Program-made: the position numbers and the translations under genes
Notes under the pieces: generated by a model
What the model saw: only the letters and a program-made list of their open reading frames with translations
Database searches by the model: none
Told to the model about the DNA's origin: nothing
Assembly (NCBI GenBank): GCA_017395715.1
Contig: JAFQNZ010000258.1
Span: 1-8,965, forward strand
Source: Clostridia bacterium
GTDB lineage: Bacteria; Bacillota; Clostridia; Oscillospirales; CAG-272
Direction of reading: 5' to 3'
DNA length: 8,965 nucleotides
Shown here: positions 1 to 7,337 of the stretch, in pieces
How positions within the stretch are numbered: position 1 is the first letter of the stretch
Layout: the number at the start of each line of letters is the position of its first letter

Positions 1-1
1 C

Positions 2-1129
2 ACCTATGACGATAACGGCGAACTTCTCTTCGTATTTGGTGATAACGGCGAACAGATGGGTAACATCGCAGTTGCCGTCGGTATCGTTTACCAGGGCGAA
101 AAGATGCTTGTGCTCGACCAGTCTCTCGGCGGTTTCACCGTATATCAGCTGACTGAATACGGTAGAGTTCTTCTGAACGCGATTGCACTCAACAATGACC
201 GTCAGTATTTGGCAGCTGAAGCAGAATGGAGAACCATTCTTGAAAAGAATAACAACTTCGACGCTGCTTACATCGGTCTTGCAAAAGCATATTACAGAGA
301 CGGTAACTGGGATGCCGCCATGGATTATTACAAGGTTGCTTATAACACCGAGGACTATTCCACCGCGTTCGCTCAGTGGCGTAAAGAATGGGTATCTGAA
401 AACTTCATTTGGGTGCCGATCGTTCTGATCGTTGTTATCGTTGCTGTTATGGCACTCTTCAAGTATGCTGCCAAGGTCAACAAGCGCGCTGCCGTTTCGG
501 GCAAGAAGAAGACTTTGAAGGAAGAGCTTTTGTATGCTCTCCATCTGATCTTCCATCCGTTCGACGGTTTCTGGGATCTGAAGCATGAAAAACGCGGCTC
601 TCTGCGTGGTGCTTTGATCATTCTGGTTCTGACCGTGCTTTCCTTTGCTTATCAGGCAGTGGGTCAGTCCTACCTCTTCAGCCCCAGAATTTCCTATACC
701 AGCGTGTTCATGCAGCTTGCCGGTATTCTGGTTCCTCTGGTACTCTTTGTTACCGCTAACTGGTGTCTCACCACTCTGTTTGAGGGTGAAGGAAGCTTCA
801 AGGATGTCTTCATTGCTTGCTGCTACTCGCTGACACCGATTATCCTCTTCATTCCCGCATCCACCCTCTTGACTCACGTTGTTACCGCTTCCGAAACAGG
901 CTTCGTATCCCTCATGAGCTCGATTGCTTATGTATGGCTCTTCTTCCTGCTCTTCTTCGGCACGATGGTAACGCACGACTATTCTCTCTCGAAGAACATC
1001 GGCACGATCCTCGGTACCGTCGTTGGTATGGTTCTGATCATGTTCGTGTGCGCACTCTTCTCCAGCCTGTTGATTAAGATGATTTCTTTTGTATCCAATC
1101 TCGTTTCCGAGATCCAATTCCGAATGTAA
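2..1129 (+). CDS. NHL-like/TPR/YIP1-domain membrane protein, 5' end missing
   Basis: Partial gene: the reading frame is open to the left edge, so the 375 visible residues are only the C-terminal part and the first internal ATG (56) is not a credible start. Visible residues 1-50 contain strand-rich text with a DNGE motif repeated ten residues apart, typical of NHL/beta-propeller blades. Residues about 59-124 form TPR-like helices (AYIGLAKAYYRDGNWDAAMDYY). A membrane segment (about 136-155) is followed by a Lys/Arg-rich stretch, which by the positive-inside rule puts the propeller/TPR part outside the cell. The rest (about 178-365) starts with HPFDGFWDLKHEKRGS and has about five membrane helices, matching the YIP1 family layout. 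It is followed after 18 bases by the DUF5696-like gene, so it belongs to the sugar-transporter operon. Its biochemical role is unknown; scaffolding or coupling of extracellular sugar handling to the transporter is inference. Confidence 0.8.
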   Translation, partial: TYDDNGELLFVFGDNGEQMGNIAVAVGIVYQGEKMLVLDQSLGGFTVYQLTEYGRVLLNAIALNNDRQYLAAEAEWRTILEKNNNFDAAYIGLAKAYYRDGNWDAAMDYYKVAYNTEDYSTAFAQWRKEWVSENFIWVPIVLIVVIVAVMALFKYAAKVNKRAAVSGKKKTLKEELLYALHLIFHPFDGFWDLKHEKRGSLRGALIILVLTVLSFAYQAVGQSYLFSPRISYTSVFMQLAGILVPLVLFVTANWCLTTLFEGEGSFKDVFIACCYSLTPIILFIPASTLLTHVVTASETGFVSLMSSIAYVWLFFLLFFGTMVTHDYSLSKNIGTILGTVVGMVLIMFVCALFSSLLIKMISFVSNLVSEIQFRM

Positions 1130-1147
1130 CGAAAGGAGATAAATATT

Positions 1148-4100
1148 ATGAAACACACGCATACTAAAGATGTCCGATATTTGTCTGCCTTGATCCTCGT
1201 TATCTTCATTATCGGAACTCTTTCTTCTCTCTCGCTTCTTCCTTCGTTTGCGGGCGAACCCCCGTTTATGGATGACGATGCATACATGATGACTGACGAT
1301 AAGAGAATTGAACTTTACCTCGCCAGCGATAATGTGTTTGCAAGTAAGGAAGAAAAGCTTGCTGCCATGGATGAACGTGTCACCGTGGGTGATTACACCC
1401 TGTTCGTTGACACAACCACAGGTGAAGTGGCAGTCAAAAACAAAAAGACCGGTCAGATCCTTATGACCAACCCCTATGATGTTGCGAAACTGGATGACTC
1501 TTCTGTTGTTACCAAGCGCGAACTGATGAACCAGCTTCAGGTTACCTTCTGTAATGTCAAAGACAATCAGGAAACGACCTTTGGCTCCTTCACCGACTCC
1601 GCTGTCAGACAGCAGATCACGGTTAAGAACATCAAAAACGGTCTGCGCGTGGAATATACACTTGGTAGAGAATCCACCAAGCAGCTCGTTCCCGGTTTGA
1701 TCGAATACGAACGTTATAAGACTCTGATTTATCAGCCTGCTTTTGAAAACTGCGTAACCCAGCTTGACTATGAAGCTGAGGTTGCGGCAGGTGAAACCAG
1801 ACCGATCGAAGAACTCCGCAAGGAGCAGTACAACTACTATATCGGTTCTTGCTATCAGACTGTTATTGACGAACTCAACCTTGTAAACCACAAGGAAATC
1901 GGTGTGTTCGCAGAAGACTTGACGCCTCCTACCAGCACCATTAACAGCTGGAAGAACAAGTATAAGGATACTTTGATCTTTGAGTCAGCAGGTATTACCG
2001 ACTACAACAAAGACGGTGCGATCGATAAACTCGTTGTTGTTGTACTCAAGGAAACTGCTACCGAGCTTGAAGTAAACCGCATTGAAACCGCGATCAAGCA
2101 GTACACCACTTACTCCTATGAAGACCTTACTTACGATACAACTCTGACAGGTTATGTATCGAAGGACTCGAACCCTGCTCTCTTCCGTATGGCACTTGAA
2201 TACACCCTTACGGCTGATTCGGCTGACGGTAAGGTTGCAGGCGGTCTTGAAGTTCGTCTTCCCGCTAACAGCATCCGTTTCAATGAAGATCTCTACCGTT
2301 TGATCTCTGTAGATGTTCTTCCTTACTTCGGAGCTTCCGCTAATGACTTTGAGGGCTATACCTTTGTTCCCGACGGTAGCGGTACCATCGTTCGCAACGA
2401 GGAAATCGTGAAAGACGGCAGAGGCGACTTCTACATTCGCGGTCAGATCTACGGCCCTGACTTCGCATACCACAACATTACCAAGTATTACAACGGTAAA
2501 AACCAGATCATGCACCTGCCTGTATTCGGTGTTGTTCAGAACACGATCACCGTTACTGACAATACCGCTAACCAGATCGGTTATATCTGGAAGCAGGAAA
2601 CCCTTGATCAGAAGTACTCCAAGTACGACCGCATCATGCTGGATGCTGTTGATGCCGACGGCAAGCTGATCACCACATTGGAAGATTATCTTGCACAGTT
2701 CAAGGTAAACGAAGCCACAGGCGACGTGATCCGCGTGGGCGATGCGCTTTGGGAAAGCCCCGACTATGTCGGTGTGATTCAGATCGGCAGTCTTGAGAAT
2801 CCTCTTGAATTCTACAATCAGTTTGTTGAAAAGAACGAAGTTCCTTATATCGAACTGATCAACTTCTACCTCATGAAAGAGGTTGTTGACGCAGACGGCA
2901 AGGTTGTTACCTACCAAGGTCAGCCCGTGTATGTTTACGTTAACGAAGCCGGCGAAGTGGTAGATGCTGAAAACAGAGTGGAAGGTCTTCTCAAGATCAA
3001 AGAACAGCTTTGGTACAACGGCGCGCCTGCTTACTATGAATCTGACGTTCCGATGGATCCCAATGCTACCGTAACACCTGAAACCACAGCACCTGCTGAA
3101 GGCGAAGAAACACCCGAATCGACCGCAGCTCCCGAAGGTGAAGAAACACCTGAAGAGGGCGAGGAAGAGGAAGAAAAAGAAGAAATCAAAATGTACAATG
3201 ACATTTCGAAGGTGACCGAGACCTACGATTGGCCCGCTTTCGAAGAAATTGAACAGGAAGTTTCTGAAGGTTACTTCGCAATCATCACCGAAGGTGACGC
3301 ACTTTGCAACATCACTTCTGCTCATGGCGGTATGGATGCCGCAACCATGAAGGGTGGTAAGCACAAGTACAACTCGGTTTACATCTCGGTATTCCCGAGA
3401 CCTCAGGATACCTACCGTCTTGCCGACGCGATCTCGGTTTCCAACGACTCGACCGAATGGATCGTTGTCAGCGACAGAAAGTACACCGGCAGCTACCGTA
3501 TTCAGTACACCATGCTTTCGGATGCTACTTATGTTGAAAACGGCAAGATCAAAGAAAACATTTACAAAGCTAACTACGTGGAAATGGCAAACGTTTACAG
3601 AGATTATCTGCAGCGTACCGGCGTTCTCGATACCGAATTCCGCACCGATTTCGATGACGATATTCCGCTTTACCTCGAAGCGTTCGGTATGACCACTTCT
3701 ATGGAAGTTGTAGCAACCATCCCTGTCATGGCAGACGTTGCACTCACTTCCTTCAACGACCTCAAGGCGATTTACGAAGAGCTTTCCGCAGGCGTTAAGG
3801 ACGAAGACAACAATCTGCTCGGCAAGATCGATAACATCAACTTCCGTCTGACAGGCTTCGCTCTCGGCGGTCTGTACTCCTATGCACCCAGCGAACTCAA
3901 GTTTGAGGATGTTGTGGGCGGCAATAAGGGTTATACCTCGATTGTGAAATATGCGAAGGAAGTTTCGGCTACCGAAGGCAAGAACCTCGGTATCTTCCCC
4001 GATTTCGACTTTGCAAACGTTGAACGCGTGGGTCTCTTCGACGAGTTCAGCTCGATCGACGACTCTGCAAGAACCATCGACGACCGTTACGCTTCCAAGC

Positions 4101-5188
4101 GTGAGTACAGCGCAACCTACCAGTCCTTCTCTCCTGTTGGCTCGATTACGGTTTCGCCTTCTGTTTACAAGCGTCTCTTCAACGTATTTGCTAAGGAAAT
4201 GAAATCTCTCGGCGGCGTATCCGGACTTTCTGTCGGCTCCCTTGGTACCGACTTGAACTCCGACTTCGACACCGATGAGCCTTACAACCGCGAAGACAGC
4301 AAATACTTCACAACCGAAATTCTTGCCGAAATGGCAGAGAAGTACGGCAACGTGATGATCAACGGCGGTAACGCATACGCACTCCCGTATGTTGACCATA
4401 TCATGAATATGCCTCTCACCTCGACCGGTTTCGCACGTGCAAGCACCGCGATTCCTTTCATGGGAATGGTGCTCCACGGCTACATGAGTTACACAGGTAC
4501 TGCAACCGGTATGGCAAGTGACATCAACAAAGAAGTTCTCAAGATGATTGAGAACGGCGCATCGCCTTACTTCACCATTGCAAACGGCAATGAATCGGTC
4601 CTCAAGGAAGACCCCAACTTCAGTAAGTACTATGCGATCAGCTATGAGAACAGTAAGGAAACCATTGTTAAGAAGTACACGATCCTGAATGAAGCACTTG
4701 GCGATGTACAGGCAGCTTCGATCACCGATCACCGCTTCCTGACAGGTGTTCGTAGCCTTGGTGCTAACGAGCTTGCTGAACTCGATGCTATTCTTGCCAT
4801 TGCTGCAACCGAAGCGGGTTACACCGAAGCGAAGAATGCAGCTCTGAAGGCATATAACAACCGCAAGGCGCTGTTTGAACGCCACAATCCCGGCGAAGTA
4901 TTCACCGAAGTATTCGAGGAAACCTATCCTTGGTTCGTGGAAGACTACACCGCCGAAAATGCCGAGGAAGTAACCAAGGCATATCTTGCACAGCTTGAAA
5001 AAGAATTCACAGAAGCAATCGACAGAGAAATCGCCGGTAACAAGATCGTTCTGGTAGAATACACCAGAAAGAACGGCACCAAGAAGGTCTTCGTTCTCAA
5101 CTACGAAGCTTACGAAGTGACCGTAACGCTTGACAATGGTGACGCAGTTACCATTGCTCCCAACGATTTCGCAGTCATATCCAAGTGA
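1148..5188 (+). CDS. Secreted DUF5696-like protein, probable glycoside-hydrolase-like
   Basis: A 1346-residue protein. The ATG follows AAAGGAG at 1132-1138 with nine bases between. The N-terminus is a signal peptide: basic n-region, hydrophobic core about residues 11-32, likely cleavage after SFA at 35. Order of parts: strand-rich N-terminal domains (about 50-400) with a calcium-loop-like DYNKDGAID at 285-293; a PDGSG-containing region (about 400-570); an Asp/Glu/Thr/Pro-rich linker (635-682); strands, then an alpha/beta-barrel-like section (about 840-1200) with FPDFDF (950-955), TDLNSDFD (1034-1041) and PFMGMVLHGYMSYTG (1103-1117); a helical stretch (1205-1296); and a C-terminal beta module (1297-1346), LVEYTRKNGTKKVFVLNYEA style, as in many glycosidases. 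The architecture is that of DUF5696 proteins, which commonly sit beside Lpl/Ugp-type permeases. Glycosidase activity is inferred; I cannot assign catalytic residues. Much longer than a solute-binding protein (about 450-550 residues), which I consider the main wrong alternative. Confidence 0.82.
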   Translation: MKHTHTKDVRYLSALILVIFIIGTLSSLSLLPSFAGEPPFMDDDAYMMTDDKRIELYLASDNVFASKEEKLAAMDERVTVGDYTLFVDTTTGEVAVKNKKTGQILMTNPYDVAKLDDSSVVTKRELMNQLQVTFCNVKDNQETTFGSFTDSAVRQQITVKNIKNGLRVEYTLGRESTKQLVPGLIEYERYKTLIYQPAFENCVTQLDYEAEVAAGETRPIEELRKEQYNYYIGSCYQTVIDELNLVNHKEIGVFAEDLTPPTSTINSWKNKYKDTLIFESAGITDYNKDGAIDKLVVVVLKETATELEVNRIETAIKQYTTYSYEDLTYDTTLTGYVSKDSNPALFRMALEYTLTADSADGKVAGGLEVRLPANSIRFNEDLYRLISVDVLPYFGASANDFEGYTFVPDGSGTIVRNEEIVKDGRGDFYIRGQIYGPDFAYHNITKYYNGKNQIMHLPVFGVVQNTITVTDNTANQIGYIWKQETLDQKYSKYDRIMLDAVDADGKLITTLEDYLAQFKVNEATGDVIRVGDALWESPDYVGVIQIGSLENPLEFYNQFVEKNEVPYIELINFYLMKEVVDADGKVVTYQGQPVYVYVNEAGEVVDAENRVEGLLKIKEQLWYNGAPAYYESDVPMDPNATVTPETTAPAEGEETPESTAAPEGEETPEEGEEEEEKEEIKMYNDISKVTETYDWPAFEEIEQEVSEGYFAIITEGDALCNITSAHGGMDAATMKGGKHKYNSVYISVFPRPQDTYRLADAISVSNDSTEWIVVSDRKYTGSYRIQYTMLSDATYVENGKIKENIYKANYVEMANVYRDYLQRTGVLDTEFRTDFDDDIPLYLEAFGMTTSMEVVATIPVMADVALTSFNDLKAIYEELSAGVKDEDNNLLGKIDNINFRLTGFALGGLYSYAPSELKFEDVVGGNKGYTSIVKYAKEVSATEGKNLGIFPDFDFANVERVGLFDEFSSIDDSARTIDDRYASKREYSATYQSFSPVGSITVSPSVYKRLFNVFAKEMKSLGGVSGLSVGSLGTDLNSDFDTDEPYNREDSKYFTTEILAEMAEKYGNVMINGGNAYALPYVDHIMNMPLTSTGFARASTAIPFMGMVLHGYMSYTGTATGMASDINKEVLKMIENGASPYFTIANGNESVLKEDPNFSKYYAISYENSKETIVKKYTILNEALGDVQAASITDHRFLTGVRSLGANELAELDAILAIAATEAGYTEAKNAALKAYNNRKALFERHNPGEVFTEVFEETYPWFVEDYTAENAEEVTKAYLAQLEKEFTEAIDREIAGNKIVLVEYTRKNGTKKVFVLNYEAYEVTVTLDNGDAVTIAPNDFAVISK

Positions 5189-5204
5189 AAGGGGGACAAG
5201 ATAA

Positions 5205-6203
5205 ATGACTAAAGTGTTATCCATCTTCCGTAAATCGGACGCGAAAGCACCCAGAAGAAAGAGTATTTCGCTTGACCGTAAGAAGGCTCGCGCCGGTTGG
5301 ATCTTCGTTCTTCCTTTTGTTATCGGTTTCGTTCTGATCTACATTCCCATGATTGCGGAATCTTTGATCTATACCTTTACCGATGTTACGGCTACCAGCT
5401 TAAAAGACGGTATCTTCTCCATCAAAGCCGTTGGTTTTGATAACTACCAAGAAGTTCTCTTTAACCACACGGACTTCGTGGAACGACTCGTTTCGGGTAC
5501 CACACAGCTTATCATCGACATTCCCGCCATTATCATCTTCTCGCTCTTCATGGCAGTGATGCTGAACCAGAAGATGATTGGTAGAGCTGCATTCCGTGCC
5601 ATCTTCTTCATCCCGGTTATTGTTACCACAGGTATCATTGCCAAGACCGACCTTGCCACCCAGAGCACGACCAGTGAAATGGAAGGCGGTATGGAATCGG
5701 GTAATGAGGCACAGCAATCCGGCGGTGTCAGCCAAATTGTTTCGGCAGCAGACTTCGGCGCCCTCTTCTCTAACATGAAGGTGGGCGGCGAGCTGCAGGC
5801 ATACGTTGTCGACATCATTAACAACATCTTCAACATCGTTAACCGTTCCGGCGTTCAGCTGCTGATCTTCCTTGCCGGTCTTCAGTCGATCTCTCCTGCG
5901 ATTTACGAATCCTGCTCGATTGACGGTGCGAGTGCTTGGGAAACCTTCTGGAAGATTACCTTCCCGATGATCAGCCCGATGATTCTTGTTAATGCGGTTT
6001 ACACGGTCATTGACTCCTTCACTGCGGCAAGCAACTCAGTCATGAGCTTCATTCAAGACGTTCTTGCCGGAAACTCGGCCAATTACAAAGCCAGCTACGG
6101 TGTTACGATGGCGTGGGTATACTTCCTCATCGTTATTGTTATCGTTGCTGTGGTGGCGGGCATTCTGTCCACCTACATCTTCTATCAGAGAAAGGAGACT
6201 TAA
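5205..6203 (+). CDS. Sugar ABC transporter permease, UgpA/LplB-like
   Basis: First of two integral membrane subunits of a CUT1-type carbohydrate importer (332 residues). After a basic cytoplasmic N-terminus (KAPRRKS...DRKKARAG) come membrane helices at about 31-52, 98-120, 129-146, 205-230, 256-280 and 302-326. The ATPase-docking EAA loop lies at about 234-254 (YESCSIDGASAWETFWKITFP), with the conserved DGA and the terminal P. The start ATG is nine bases after AAAGGGGG (5188-5195), a site that overlaps the stop codon of the upstream gene, suggesting coupled translation. The external loop between the third and fourth helices (about 147-200) is longer than usual and includes a Glu/Ser/Gln/Gly-rich stretch (150-177). 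It pairs with the permease immediately downstream; an ATPase, probably encoded elsewhere, would energise the complex. The transported sugar cannot be read from the sequence. Confidence 0.92.
   Translation: MTKVLSIFRKSDAKAPRRKSISLDRKKARAGWIFVLPFVIGFVLIYIPMIAESLIYTFTDVTATSLKDGIFSIKAVGFDNYQEVLFNHTDFVERLVSGTTQLIIDIPAIIIFSLFMAVMLNQKMIGRAAFRAIFFIPVIVTTGIIAKTDLATQSTTSEMEGGMESGNEAQQSGGVSQIVSAADFGALFSNMKVGGELQAYVVDIINNIFNIVNRSGVQLLIFLAGLQSISPAIYESCSIDGASAWETFWKITFPMISPMILVNAVYTVIDSFTAASNSVMSFIQDVLAGNSANYKASYGVTMAWVYFLIVIVIVAVVAGILSTYIFYQRKET
6191..6197 (+). promoter_or_regulatory. Ribosome binding site of second permease, inside upstream gene
   Basis: AAAGGAG sits within the final codons of the first permease, 12 bases before the ATG at 6210. 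The spacing is longer than for the other genes here (9 bases). Location inside the upstream coding region is consistent with coupled translation of the two permeases. Confidence 0.75.
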
Positions 6204-6209
6204 TCTGTC

Positions 6210-7256
6210 ATGACAAACGATACGCAAAACGTCACGAAAGTTAAGAAACAGACCAAGAATAAGATTCGTGTGGATTTTGAAAGAACAAGTCTTTGGCAGA
6301 GATTGAAAATTAAGTATCTCTCTCTCCGTTTCATTGGTAGAGTCATCTTCGTTATTTTCAGAATCGTTCTTCTTCTCGGTATTTCTTACATCATTCTTTA
6401 TCCGTTTATTTCCAAAATCGCGGGCTCGATCATGTCTCCCGAAGATTTTGCCGACGTAACGGTTGCGCTGATTTCAAGAAATCCCACCCTTGATACCTAC
6501 AAAGCCATTTTGGAGCATAACTCCTTTATGGATGCCATGGCAGATACAGCGCTTTTGTCTCTGCTTTGCGCGTTGATTCAGACCTTCTCCTGCTGTCTTG
6601 TTGCTTACGGTCTTGCTAAGTACAAGTTCAGAGGTAATACGGCTGTCTTCTTCTGCGTAATCTTGACGATGATCATTCCTCATACCATCATTCAGACACA
6701 GATGCAGCAGCACTTTGCGGCGTTTGACATCGGTATGTTCGGTAAGGGCTTGATCCGTTCGGTATTCGGCGGTATGCCGCTGAATCTGATCAATACCAAC
6801 TGGCCTTTGATGATTTTGTCGATCACCGCTATGGCGTTCAAGAACGGTCTGTTCATCTTCATGCTCCGTCAGTTCTTTAAGAACATCCCCGACGAACTTG
6901 AAGAATCTGCCTACATCGACGGTTCGGGCATCTTCAGAACGTTCTTCCAGATCATTCTGCCTCTTTCGATCCCGATGCTCATCACTGTGTTCCTTTTCGC
7001 ATTCTCTTGGCAGTGGACAGACAGCTTCTATGTCAGCTTGTTCTATCTCGACAAGACGGCATATCAGTCGTTCACCAACGTATATGCGATCCCGCAGCCT
7101 TTTGTTGAAGCAATCGGTAAGGCAGGCGGTAGTGCATTCAGAGCGGCAATCCAGAATACGGCTTCTTTGATGATCATTGCACCCCTTGTGGTTGTATATC
7201 TCTTCTGTCAGAGATTCCTTGTTCAGGGTATTGAACGTTCGGGTATCACCGGCTAA
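6210..7256 (+). CDS. Carbohydrate ABC transporter permease, UgpE/AraQ/LplC-like
   Basis: Second permease of the importer (348 residues). It has a long hydrophilic, basic N-terminal tail (1-42), then membrane helices at about 43-66, 111-135, 144-163, 198-217, 253-276 and 317-335. The EAA loop is at about 228-251 (DELEESAYIDGSGIFRTFFQ followed by IILP), the hallmark of the MalG/UgpE/AraQ group. The C-terminus VQGIERSGITG matches the usual short cytoplasmic tail of this family. The ribosome binding site AAAGGAG (6191-6197) lies inside the last codons of the upstream permease gene, 12 bases before the ATG, and only six bases separate the genes, so the pair is surely co-transcribed. The gene is the last of the operon: a strong intrinsic terminator follows the stop codon. 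The N-terminal tail is somewhat longer than typical members of about 275-300 residues. Confidence 0.93.
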   Translation: MTNDTQNVTKVKKQTKNKIRVDFERTSLWQRLKIKYLSLRFIGRVIFVIFRIVLLLGISYIILYPFISKIAGSIMSPEDFADVTVALISRNPTLDTYKAILEHNSFMDAMADTALLSLLCALIQTFSCCLVAYGLAKYKFRGNTAVFFCVILTMIIPHTIIQTQMQQHFAAFDIGMFGKGLIRSVFGGMPLNLINTNWPLMILSITAMAFKNGLFIFMLRQFFKNIPDELEESAYIDGSGIFRTFFQIILPLSIPMLITVFLFAFSWQWTDSFYVSLFYLDKTAYQSFTNVYAIPQPFVEAIGKAGGSAFRAAIQNTASLMIIAPLVVVYLFCQRFLVQGIERSGITG

Positions 7257-7269
7257 TCTTTTTCAAATG

Positions 7270-7305
7270 AAAAGGAGGTTGTTTGTAAAAAACAACCTCC
7301 TTTTT
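7270..7305 (+). terminator. Intrinsic terminator closing the transporter operon
   Basis: A perfect 14-bp stem, AAAAGGAGGTTGTT (7270-7283) with AACAACCTCCTTTT (7291-7304), can extend by one T-A pair to leave the five-base loop GTAAA. The descending arm ends in a run of five T (7301-7305). It lies 13 bases after the stop codon of the second permease gene and before the GH4 gene. The reverse strand has only a weak T tract, so termination is expected mainly for + strand transcripts. Confidence 0.93.
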
Positions 7306-7322
7306 GCATACTGTTGATTCAA

Positions 7323-7328
7323 AAAGGA
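7323..7328 (+). promoter_or_regulatory. melA: Ribosome binding site fixing the start of the GH4 gene
   Basis: AAAGGA lies nine bases before the ATG at 7338. This decides against the in-frame TTG at 7314, which overlaps no such site and would add eight residues before the canonical MVKITFMGAGS start of the nucleotide-binding fold. Confidence 0.8.
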
Positions 7329-7337
7329 TACGTATTT

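Noticed and set aside
11..53. Thirteen-base direct repeat GATAACGGCGAAC at 11-23 and 41-53
   Set aside because: It lies in frame exactly 30 bases apart and encodes the repeated DNGE turn of an NHL-like blade, so protein repetition explains it; not a separate DNA element.
2000..2035. Dockerin domain in the DUF5696-like protein
   Set aside because: Only one DxNxDG loop is present and no second duplicated segment is seen, so a cellulosome dockerin is unsupported.
1985..5224. A 1079-residue open frame on the minus strand, antisense to the DUF5696-like gene
   Set aside because: It is aligned codon-for-codon with the sense gene, so it stays open simply because the sense gene uses no TTA, CTA or TCA codons for about 1080 codons; it ends where a sense TCA Ser codon occurs (1985-1987). 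The translation is Cys/His/Val-rich with no recognisable domain, while the sense protein has a signal peptide, a good ribosome binding site and family motifs.
7314..7337. Upstream TTG start adding eight residues to the GH4 protein
   Set aside because: The ATG at 7338 has a well-placed AAAGGA and starts the protein at the canonical MVKITFMGAGS; the extension would cover that binding site.
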